NCBI RefSeq assembly: GCF_003725795.1
Contig: NZ_RBEE01000002.1
Coordinates: forward strand, 1 to 64,000
From: Pedobacter jejuensis
GTDB lineage: Bacteria > Bacteroidota > Bacteroidia > Sphingobacteriales > Sphingobacteriaceae
DNA length: 64,000 nucleotides
Reading direction: 5' to 3'
A program made the translations under genes and the position numbers. The notes under the pieces were generated by a model. The model had not been told where the DNA came from. It was given only the letters and a program-made list of their open reading frames with translations, and did no database searches. Positions 44,136-51,501 of the stretch are shown here, one piece after another (within the stretch, counting starts at the first letter, position 1; each line of letters starts with the position of its first letter).

Positions 44136-45407
44136 CTATTTCTTCCCTACTACAACCTCGGTAAAGGTTTCAGTTGTTAAATACTTATTCGCTAAGACTT
44201 TTATTTCAGCAGTAGTGATGGTTTTAACTTTATTAATGTAGTTTTCATAGTAATTGTAATCTAGCCCTGAGAAGTAAATATTTTTAAACTTATCTGCGTG
44301 AGAGAATACATTTTCGAGGCTTCCAAGCATAGAACCTAGCATATAATTTCTCACTAAACCTAGTTCTTCTTCCTCAACCAATTCATTTTTCAACAGTTCA
44401 ATTTCTTTATAAATTTCGGTTAATGCCGCAGAACAAACATCAGCACCAACTTCTGTAGCGATAAAGAAATAACCCGCATTTTTCATCGATACAATACCAG
44501 AGCCAATTCCGTAGGTATATCCTTTATCTTCACGAATGTTATTCATCAATCTAGAACCAAAATAGCCACCTAAAACACAGTTTAAAATTTGTAAACCAGC
44601 AAAATCTTCATGTCTACGATTAATAGCCAAACGACCGATACGAATGGCCGATTGTAATGATTCTGGTTTTTCTTTATATACTTCGTTCTTCTGAGATAAA
44701 TCGAAATTAAATTGATTTTTAACTGAATTGCTTGCTAACCAGTTGTTTCCAAAATGTTCATTCAATAAAGAAAAGCTTTGTTCATTAAATTTACCTGCAA
44801 CAACAATCGTACAATTATTTGGCGTGTAAGCAGCACCAAAATATTCCAACAAATCATCTCTTTTCACAGCATCGTAGTGCTTTAGTTGAATATCTACACC
44901 ATAAGCCGTATTACCAAAGAGTGCATGTGAAAACTCTTTACGAGATAGTATATCATTCTTTTGAAGATTGACTTGCAGTTTTTGCTTTTGATTTTGAATG
45001 TAGATATCGAGCTCTTTTTGAGGAAACTGACTATTTGAAAGCACATCTTTAACAATTGGTAAAACCGATGCCAAGTGTTTATTCAGCGTGTAAAGTGTAA
45101 CAGTAGAATGATCCTGACCATATTCTGTTTGAAAAAATGCTCCGTAAAAATCTATTTGCTCTGCTATTTCCTTTGCCGAAAGTTTATTCGTTCCATTATT
45201 CAGCATAGCATTAACTGCTATTGCCTGCAATGGTTTTTCAGCATTCCAATTTACATTATCAAAAAGAAATTCAATTCTTACTAAATCCTGCTCGCCAGAA
45301 TATACAGTAAAAACGGGCACGCCATTATCTAAAATACTTTTCTGAGGCTGAATAAATTTTATGTTTGAAACCTGTTTAAAATCAGGCGCTTGCGTACGAT
45401 TAAGCAT
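44136..45407 (-). CDS. M16-family peptidase subunit lacking the zinc motif
   Basis: This 423-residue insulinase/mitochondrial processing peptidase-like protein has two halves. The HxxEH zinc site expected near residue 60 is absent (the segment reads NAMLNNGTNKLSAKEIAE), while the C-terminal YFGSRLMNNIREDKGYTYGIGSG retains the Arg and Tyr that position substrate. It is therefore the non-catalytic partner of the upstream gene, with which it overlaps by 8 bp. The pair resembles the alpha/beta organisation of M16B peptidases. No signal peptide is visible. Confidence 0.9.
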   Translation of the reverse strand: MLNRTQAPDFKQVSNIKFIQPQKSILDNGVPVFTVYSGEQDLVRIEFLFDNVNWNAEKPLQAIAVNAMLNNGTNKLSAKEIAEQIDFYGAFFQTEYGQDHSTVTLYTLNKHLASVLPIVKDVLSNSQFPQKELDIYIQNQKQKLQVNLQKNDILSRKEFSHALFGNTAYGVDIQLKHYDAVKRDDLLEYFGAAYTPNNCTIVVAGKFNEQSFSLLNEHFGNNWLASNSVKNQFNFDLSQKNEVYKEKPESLQSAIRIGRLAINRRHEDFAGLQILNCVLGGYFGSRLMNNIREDKGYTYGIGSGIVSMKNAGYFFIATEVGADVCSAALTEIYKEIELLKNELVEEEELGLVRNYMLGSMLGSLENVFSHADKFKNIYFSGLDYNYYENYINKVKTITTAEIKVLANKYLTTETFTEVVVGKK

Positions 45408-46650
45408 TTTCTTCGGTTAAATAATATAATGTTGATGATGAATTTTTATCGAAAGTTTGATTCGATATTCTTTTGATATCTTCTGCCGCTACCTTTAAAT
45501 ATTGACTTGCTTCGTTATTTAAAATATCAGCATTTCCAAGCAGTTCGTAGTAAGCCAGATTCATAGCTTTATCCAACAAACTCATTTCAGAAAATACTAA
45601 AACAGATTCTACTTTGTTTTTTACTTTGGTTAATTCATTAGCATCAACCAATTCCGTTTTGATTTTTTCGAGTTCTGCCCAAATTGCTGCTTCTGCCCTT
45701 TCTATCGACACACCTTCAACAAGCTTTCCTTCAACAATAAATAACCCGGGATCTAAGCTACTCGATATGTATGCATTAATATCGCTAAACAGTTGTTGCT
45801 CTTTAAGTAAACTGTTGTGCAAGCGTGATGATTTGCCACCAGAAAGAATATCTGAAAGTAAATCATAAGCGTAATAATCATCGCTTAATCTACCTGGAGT
45901 TTTAAATGCAACATAAATAGCATTTAAGGGAACATTTGCTTTAACCGTTTCAAATCGTGCTTCGGTTTGCTTATCTTCCTGGGGTAAATTTCTATTGTAT
46001 TTTTCTCCGGATGGAATTGGTTCAAACCATTTTTCGGCAAGCTTTTTAACATCTTCAGTTTTTACGTTTCCACCAACAACTAAAATTGCATTTTGAGGAT
46101 TGTAATGCTTATTAAAGAAAGCTTTCACATCAGTCATTGTTGCATTTTCGATATGCGAAAGTTCTTTACCAATGGTTGCCCACCGATATGCATGTTTTTT
46201 ATAGGCAAGCGGACGTAATTTTAACCAAATATCGCCATAAGGCTGATTTAGATATCGCTGCTTAAATTCCTCGCTAACAACGTTGATTTGTGTTTCTAAA
46301 CTTTTTTCAGAAAAAGCTAGGTTAAGCATTCTATCACTCTCTAACCAAAACGCAGTTTCTATATTTTCTGCAGGTAATGTGATGTAATAATTGGTAATAT
46401 CATTGCTGGTAAAGGCATTGTTTTCTCCACCAACGCGTTGCAAAGGTTCATCGTAATTTGGGATGTTAACAGAACCACCGAACATTAAATGCTCGAATAA
46501 GTGTGCAAAACCCGTTTTTTCTGGGTCCTCATCGCGAGCACCCACATCATATAAAATATTTAAAACTGCCATTGGCGTTGTAGCATCTTCATGCACCAAA
46601 ACTTTTAAACCATTGGCTAGTGTAAAGCGATTAAAATCTACCATTATCAA
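45400..46650 (-). CDS. M16-family zinc peptidase, catalytic subunit
   Basis: The 416-residue protein has the inverted zinc motif HLFEHLMF (about 47-54) with the third ligand Glu expected about 76 residues on in the EEFKQRY segment. It forms the catalytic chamber with the inactive subunit encoded downstream with an 8-bp overlap. The usual start MVDF... sits within a few codons of the ORF start (an earlier ATG gives MIMVDF). It is cytoplasmic or periplasmic; no signal peptide is obvious. Substrates are probably small peptides. Confidence 0.93.
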   Translation of the reverse strand: MIMVDFNRFTLANGLKVLVHEDATTPMAVLNILYDVGARDEDPEKTGFAHLFEHLMFGGSVNIPNYDEPLQRVGGENNAFTSNDITNYYITLPAENIETAFWLESDRMLNLAFSEKSLETQINVVSEEFKQRYLNQPYGDIWLKLRPLAYKKHAYRWATIGKELSHIENATMTDVKAFFNKHYNPQNAILVVGGNVKTEDVKKLAEKWFEPIPSGEKYNRNLPQEDKQTEARFETVKANVPLNAIYVAFKTPGRLSDDYYAYDLLSDILSGGKSSRLHNSLLKEQQLFSDINAYISSSLDPGLFIVEGKLVEGVSIERAEAAIWAELEKIKTELVDANELTKVKNKVESVLVFSEMSLLDKAMNLAYYELLGNADILNNEASQYLKVAAEDIKRISNQTFDKNSSSTLYYLTEENA

Positions 46651-46675
46651 ATTTTAGGAGCGTAAAGATAGAATT

Positions 46676-46992
46676 TTTTTAGTTGTTTGGGGGGTTAGTT
46701 GATTGGGTGTTTACTTGGTTCGTTTTTTGGTGATTGGGTGTTTAGTTGTTAGTTGATTAGGTGTTTGGTTAGCGGTTGATATAGTAAAGTTTTTGGATAC
46801 AATTAATCAATTAGATAGCAAATTATCTTACCAGAAAATAATTAGCCTACTAACAAACCAAAAAACCAATCAACTAATAACCCAAAAAACCAACTAACCT
46901 TGCTATTCTAACCAACCAAAAAACCAACCAACAAACAAACCAATTAGATTTGACATCTAACAAACCAAAAAACTAATCAACCAACAAACCAT
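46676..46992. repeat. Facing GT-rich and AC-rich word arrays (long imperfect inverted repeat)
   Basis: The gene-free gap before mqnC begins with a GT-rich array (46681-46780: ggttagttgattgggtgttt-like words) and ends with an AC-rich array (46850-46992: aaaccaatcaactaat, aaccaaccaaaaaacc words), which are each other's complement in type. The core between them is AT-rich. The structure would allow a very long imperfect hairpin or a cruciform. Confidence 0.85.
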
Positions 46993-46996
46993 TGCT

Positions 46997-47004
46997 TATA
47001 TTTG
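46997..47004 (+). promoter_or_regulatory. TATATTTG promoter -7 box before mqnC
   Basis: TATATTTG matches the Bacteroidota TAnnTTTG box and ends 5 bp before the mqnC ATG at 47010. Transcription starting at the expected distance would give a leader of only a few bases or none. The upstream box is not clear. Confidence 0.5.
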
Positions 47005-47009
47005 TACCT

Positions 47010-48134
47010 ATGAATACAGCCGATTTACTGCAAAGGGCATTACATTTCGAATTTTTAACACAAGAAGAAGGTGTTTATTTATATCATAATGCCGATACCG
47101 CATCACTAATGTTTGTTGCCAACGAATTGAGAAAAATTCAGGTTCCAAGCGGTAAGGTAACTTGGCAAATTGATAGAAATGTAAATACAACGAACGTTTG
47201 TATTGCCAACTGTAAATTCTGTAACTTTTTCCGCAGGCCTGGTCACGACGAAAGTTATATTACCGATATCGAAACTTACAAAGTTAAAATTGAGGAAACT
47301 TTCCGTTTAGGTGGCGACCAATTACTTTTACAAGGCGGCCATCATCCAGATTTAGGCTTGGCTTTTTACGCTGATTTATTTAGAAAATTAAAAGAATTAT
47401 ATCCTGATTTAAAGCTACATGCTTTAGGTCCACCGGAGATTGCGCATGTTGCAAAATTAGAAGGTATAAGCCATACTGAAGTTTTAAAAGCATTAAAGGA
47501 AGCTGGTATGGATTCGTTACCTGGTGCAGGGGCTGAAATTTTGAACGACCGTGTTAGGCGTTTAATATCAAAAGGTAAATGTGGCGGACAAGAATGGCTG
47601 GATGTAATGAGGGCTTGCCATCAGTTGGATATTACTACATCTGCAACGATGATGTTTGGACATGTTGAAACCATCGAAGAACGTTTTGAACATTTGGTTT
47701 GGATTAGACAAGTACAGAGTGAAAAACCAGCTGATGCAAATGGCTTTTTAGCATTTATTCCATGGCCATTTCAGGATGATGGAACATTGCTGAAACGTTT
47801 GAGAGGCATTACCAATGACGTTACGGCTGATGAATACATCCGCATGATAGCGTTAAGCAGAATAATGTTGCCGAACATTAAAAACATACAAGCGAGTTGG
47901 TTAACCGTTGGTAAAGCAACAGCTCAATTGTGTTTACATGCTGGCGCTAACGATTTTGGTTCAATTATGATTGAAGAAAATGTAGTATCAGCTGCAGGTG
48001 CACCACACAGATTTACAGCTGCAGGCATTCAACAATCTATAAAAGCAGCAGGTTTTGAACCACAACTGCGTGGACAAAAATATAACTACAGAGATTTGCC
48101 AGAACATTTGGAAGAGCAGGTAATTACTTATTAA
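47010..48134 (+). CDS. mqnC: Cyclic dehypoxanthinyl futalosine synthase
   Basis: MqnC is the radical SAM enzyme that cyclises dehypoxanthine futalosine in the alternative menaquinone pathway. Starting at the ATG at 47010 it is 374 residues; a TTG at 46992 would add six residues from the promoter. The [4Fe-4S] cluster motif CIANCKFC lies near 65-72, followed by FFRRPGHDESY. The segments GAGAEILNDRVRRLIS and TTSATMMFGHVETIEERFEHL are those of MqnC rather than MqnE. No other mqn gene is adjacent. It depends on the membrane quinone supply, to which the polyprenyl synthase at 24 kb may be related. Confidence 0.93.
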   Translation: MNTADLLQRALHFEFLTQEEGVYLYHNADTASLMFVANELRKIQVPSGKVTWQIDRNVNTTNVCIANCKFCNFFRRPGHDESYITDIETYKVKIEETFRLGGDQLLLQGGHHPDLGLAFYADLFRKLKELYPDLKLHALGPPEIAHVAKLEGISHTEVLKALKEAGMDSLPGAGAEILNDRVRRLISKGKCGGQEWLDVMRACHQLDITTSATMMFGHVETIEERFEHLVWIRQVQSEKPADANGFLAFIPWPFQDDGTLLKRLRGITNDVTADEYIRMIALSRIMLPNIKNIQASWLTVGKATAQLCLHAGANDFGSIMIEENVVSAAGAPHRFTAAGIQQSIKAAGFEPQLRGQKYNYRDLPEHLEEQVITY

Positions 48135-48149
48135 GATTGGAATTAAAGG

Positions 48150-48235
48150 AATGAGTGAATTTTGAATGAGTGATTTATTGAATGATTGGATGAGTGAATG
48201 AATGAATTATTGAATTGTTAAATGACTTTAAAATC
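48150..48235. repeat. GAATGAGTGAATTTTGAATG word repeats, locus 2
   Basis: After the mqnC stop the sequence reads ggaatgagtgaattttgaat, then gagtgatttattgaatgatt and gatgagtgaatgaatgaatt, all of one degenerate word type. The same words occur near 26.8 and 58.6 kb. Confidence 0.8.
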
Positions 48236-48329
48236 TCCGATAACGCAAATATTAATCTCAAATAGCGAAAATCTCGTTTTATCTCACTTGCAAAACAAGC
48301 TTAGGTTTCTTGCAATTACCAAAGTAAAC

Positions 48330-48396
48330 TAAACCCTTTTGAAGCGACATCCTTTTTAGCTTTTTCAGCTAAAAAGATACAGCGGAAAAAGGGATG
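48330..48396. repeat. Dispersed hairpin element, copy B (same arms, different stem)
   Basis: CTTTTTAGCT (48352-48361) and AGCTAAAAAG (48367-48376) form a perfect 10-bp stem with a 5-nt loop. On the minus strand the arms read CCCTTTTTCCGCTGTAT on the left and GATGTCGCTTCAAAAGGGT on the right, matching those of the element at 12212-12290, while the stem sequence is unrelated. Confidence 0.6.
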
Positions 48397-48460
48397 GACA
48401 CAAATTGAAAACCGGAGCTTGTTTTTCCAAAAAATCTAGAGCTGATTTTATTGAGTTTTA

Positions 48461-48933
48461 TCTTGAAAGTCCTTTAATCTTAAAAATCCTGCCTAAAAAA
48501 TTAAAGGGGAGAAAAATCTAAATTCTACCTTCAAGATATTATCTTGAAAATCCTTTAATCCTACAAATCCTGGCCAAAAATAAAGGTAAGTAAAACCTAA
48601 GTTCCACCTTAAGGATATTATCTTGACAATCCTTTAATCTTTCAAATCCTGGGCAAAAAAATAAAGGGAAGTAAAACCTAAATTCTACTTTAAGGATATT
48701 ATTTTGAAAATCCTTTAATCTTTCAAATCCTGGCCAAAAAATAAAGGGAAGTAAAACCTAGGTTTTACCTTAAGGATATTATCTTGAAAATCATCCTTTA
48801 ATCTTAAAAATCCTGGCCAAAAATAAAGGGAAGTAAAACCTAAGTTCCACCTTAAGGATATTATCTTGAAAGTCCTTTAATCTTAAAAATCCTAGCCAAA
48901 AATAAAGGGAAGTAAAACCTAAGTTCTACCTCC
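48461..48933. repeat. Six tandem ~80-bp units
   Basis: Units begin at about 48461, 48541, 48620, 48701, 48781 and 48863. Each reads atcttgaaaatcctttaatc, a variable (ct)tt/aa-aaatcctgg(c)c, aaaataaagggaagtaaaac, and ctaagttctaccttaaggat, then the next. The boundary contains TTAAGGAT...ATCCTTTAA, which can form a stem across unit junctions. The units differ by scattered substitutions and one 3-bp insertion, so the array is old or maintained. No coding function is visible. It fills the gene-free stretch between mqnC and the ferritin-like pair. Confidence 0.9.
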
Positions 48934-48979
48934 CTACCTTAAACTAAACATTACCTAATCAATAATGTAAAATTCTCAT

Positions 48980-49837
48980 TTACGACAGTTTGAATCCTGT
49001 TCTAATAAATAAGTTTGCTATGTTTTTAACAGCAGCTCCTGTTAAGAATTCATCAAATGATTCTGCAGCAGCAGCTCTTGTAACACCTGTTGCAATACCA
49101 GTAACTTCAATTGTTGCTTGGATTGTGTTGTTTTCGCCAGCATAAACAGCATCTACAGCAGCAATACCAGTATCGTTTGAAACACCACCAGCACCTAAGC
49201 TAATCCATGGTTTTAAACCAACACCTAAAGCAGCAGCAGTCATTTGACGTAAGTGAGCAGCGTGACGAGCTTCAACTGAGTGAATTTGTAATGCAGTAGT
49301 TAATACAGGCATACCTTTTAATACCGGTGCTTGACCTTTGTAAGCTCTAACGCCCGTATCTTCGAAAGCTGTTGCAACTTTCAAGAAAGTTTGATAGTTA
49401 GTGAAAACATCAGCAAAACCACCACCAGCAGTAAAATCAAAATTGGCTTCAACTAAATTAATCGGAGTTGCATTTGCAGCTGTGATTGCTCCTTTTAACA
49501 AGTTAACGTGTGCTAATTCATGTGTACGAATGGTTGTAATTGCACCAGTTGCAGCACCAGCTGGAATTAAACCAGTTGATAACAATGCACGGTTGTAAAA
49601 ATTATATTCTAAATGCTCTAATGCTAATGCGAAGTTTAAAACTTCTACAACATTTGCAGGGTTAGATTGACCATAAGCTTTCTGGAACATTGAACCTAAT
49701 GCCAATGGTAATGCAGCTAATGAGATTTTTTTACCTGCGTTGAAAAAACTTTTCATTGCAGCTCTACGAGGATTTAACCTTTCATAGATCTCTCCATCAA
49801 CTTTTTCAATTTCGTCTAATATATTTAAGATATTCAT
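48980..49837 (-). CDS. Ferritin-like exported protein 1
   Basis: The 285-residue protein has a ferritin-like four-helix bundle with the full set of possible di-iron ligands: ALALEHLEYNFYNRAL (E, near 73), RTHELAHVNLL (E and H near 107), FEDTGVRAYKG (E near 160) and HSVEARHAAHLR (E and H near 190). The N-terminus (RRAAMKSFFNAGKKISLAALPLAL) looks like a Tat-type leader preceded by about 20 extra residues. It is the second of two paralogues in one operon, 18 bp after the first. Such pairs are common in Bacteroidota, where they are annotated only as ferritin-like; oxidative stress or iron handling is plausible. Confidence 0.8.
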   Translation of the reverse strand: MNILNILDEIEKVDGEIYERLNPRRAAMKSFFNAGKKISLAALPLALGSMFQKAYGQSNPANVVEVLNFALALEHLEYNFYNRALLSTGLIPAGAATGAITTIRTHELAHVNLLKGAITAANATPINLVEANFDFTAGGGFADVFTNYQTFLKVATAFEDTGVRAYKGQAPVLKGMPVLTTALQIHSVEARHAAHLRQMTAAALGVGLKPWISLGAGGVSNDTGIAAVDAVYAGENNTIQATIEVTGIATGVTRAAAAESFDEFLTGAAVKNIANLFIRTGFKLS

Positions 49838-49855
49838 GATTTCTGATTTTAAAGA

Positions 49856-50578
49856 TTAAAGGTTGGTAACGTTAATTTTGGTTTTAATAAATGGACCAGC
49901 TAATGCCAATACTTTATCAGGCGTTAAAGCACCATCTAAACCGTTTGAATCAGATGCGCCGAAAGCAGAAAGTGTTCCTAAATCTGCAAATGTACCATTA
50001 GAAATTTGGTCTCTTACATAAGCTGCGTGACGAGCCTCAACAGATACGATTTGACCTGCCAATACTAAATAAGTAGTATTTGTTAATCTTACACCTGCAC
50101 CATTATAAGCTGCAACACCTAAATCTTCAAAGGTTTTTGCAGTTGCTAATACGCTACCCGCATCACTAAAATTGATGGATGAGAAGTTAACTTCTAAGCT
50201 ACCAATAGCTGCAGTACCTAATGCTTTTTTAAAGAATTCTCTGTGTGCAATTTCGTGAAATTGAACATCTTGAAAATAAGCTTTTTGAGTTGCTGTAAAA
50301 GCTGCTGGTGGAGCAGATGCAACTTGAATGTAAAAAGCAGCCTCTAATTGCTCTAAAGCGTAAGCATAATTTAATACACCAAAATCATCTTTAAAATCTA
50401 AAGTTGCGCCCATGGTAGTATCTATATAACCACGATCTTTTTTACAACCTGCGGCAACTAATGCTAATCCGGCAGCACTTGCACCGGCAAACTGTAGAAA
50501 AGACCTGCGGCCTAAACTACCATTAAACAAACTTTCTTCCTGAAGTTCATCTTTTACTTTTAGTTCAGTGTTTTTCAT
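49856..50578 (-). CDS. Ferritin-like exported protein 2 (Tat/lipoprotein)
   Basis: The 240-residue paralogue has a twin-arginine leader, LGRRSFLQFAGASAAGLALV, with a lipobox-like AAGCKK, so it is probably exported folded and lipid-anchored. Ferritin-like ligands are in YALEQLEAAFY (about 75), FHEIAHREFF (about 113), FEDLGVAAY (about 150) and SVEARHAAYVR (about 180). It precedes the related gene and presumably forms a complex with it. The leader upstream is T-rich. The response regulator gene on the other strand diverges from it, with 128 bp between. Confidence 0.82.
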   Translation of the reverse strand: MKNTELKVKDELQEESLFNGSLGRRSFLQFAGASAAGLALVAAGCKKDRGYIDTTMGATLDFKDDFGVLNYAYALEQLEAAFYIQVASAPPAAFTATQKAYFQDVQFHEIAHREFFKKALGTAAIGSLEVNFSSINFSDAGSVLATAKTFEDLGVAAYNGAGVRLTNTTYLVLAGQIVSVEARHAAYVRDQISNGTFADLGTLSAFGASDSNGLDGALTPDKVLALAGPFIKTKINVTNL

Positions 50579-50706
50579 AATTTTTTTTATGTCTAGGGGT
50601 TTTTATTCCTGTTTTGCTGATATATACGTGACAATTCTTTAGGCGGTTTTTTGATTTTGCATTTTTTTTTACAAGCTGTTTTTAATACATTCACAAACCT
50701 ATTGCT

Positions 50707-51501
50707 ATGAGTATATTAAAAGCTATTATTGTTGATGATGAAGAGTTTGCCCGATCATCTCTTTTTTTCCTGTTGCAACAAAATTGCCCGGCAATAGAAA
50801 TTACTGGCATTGCCCGTTCTGTAGCCGAAGCGAAGGATATTTTAGCCCATCACCAAATTAATTTAATTTTTTTAGATATTGCTATGCCGGGCGGAAATGG
50901 TTTTGAATTGATACCCGATGCCCAGCAACATAATGCTGCAGTTATATTCACCACTGCGTTTGACCAGTATGCCTTAAAAGCAATAAAAGCCAATGCATTA
51001 GATTATCTTTTGAAACCTATAGATATTGATGAATTAAAAATTGCAGTTGATAAAGTTTTGGAATATACCCGGTTGCATCAAACTCTTGATAAAAAAGATG
51101 AAAGGATTACCAACCTGGCTACGAGCTTAAATAGCAAAACAGAAATAAGAAAATTAACGCTTCCGTATGGCCAAGGATTTAAGATGATTGATGTTGATGA
51201 TATCATTTATATTGAAGCAGATAGCAATTATTCGGTTTTTCATTTAAGCAACCATGATAAAATAACGGTTTCAAAAGTTTTAAGAGAGTTTGAAGAACTA
51301 CTGCCTTCAGAACAATTTGTGAGGATACATAAATCGAGTATCATAAATCTAAATCATCTAAAAGAATACAATTCTAAAAATGGCTTACAAGCATTGCTCA
51401 AAAATGGTGAAAGCATTAATGTATCAAGAAGAAGAGCCAGCGATTTTTTCGAAAAAATAAAACATTTTACAAAATCCAATGGTGAGCATAAGCAAAACTA
51501 A
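50707..51501 (+). CDS. LytTR-family response regulator
   Basis: The 264-residue regulator has a receiver domain (about 1-125) with the phosphorylation Asp in LIFLDIAMPGG (about 59), and a LytTR DNA-binding domain (about 155-255) with YIEADSNYSVFH and FVRIHKSSIINLNHLKEY. It works with the kinase encoded next, with which it overlaps by 23 bp. The pair diverges from the ferritin-like genes, which may be a target. Targets otherwise cannot be predicted. Confidence 0.93.
   Translation: MSILKAIIVDDEEFARSSLFFLLQQNCPAIEITGIARSVAEAKDILAHHQINLIFLDIAMPGGNGFELIPDAQQHNAAVIFTTAFDQYALKAIKANALDYLLKPIDIDELKIAVDKVLEYTRLHQTLDKKDERITNLATSLNSKTEIRKLTLPYGQGFKMIDVDDIIYIEADSNYSVFHLSNHDKITVSKVLREFEELLPSEQFVRIHKSSIINLNHLKEYNSKNGLQALLKNGESINVSRRRASDFFEKIKHFTKSNGEHKQN

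Noticed and set aside
48461..48933. CRISPR array
   Set aside because: The ~80-bp units are continuous tandem repeats without unique spacers; no cas genes are present.
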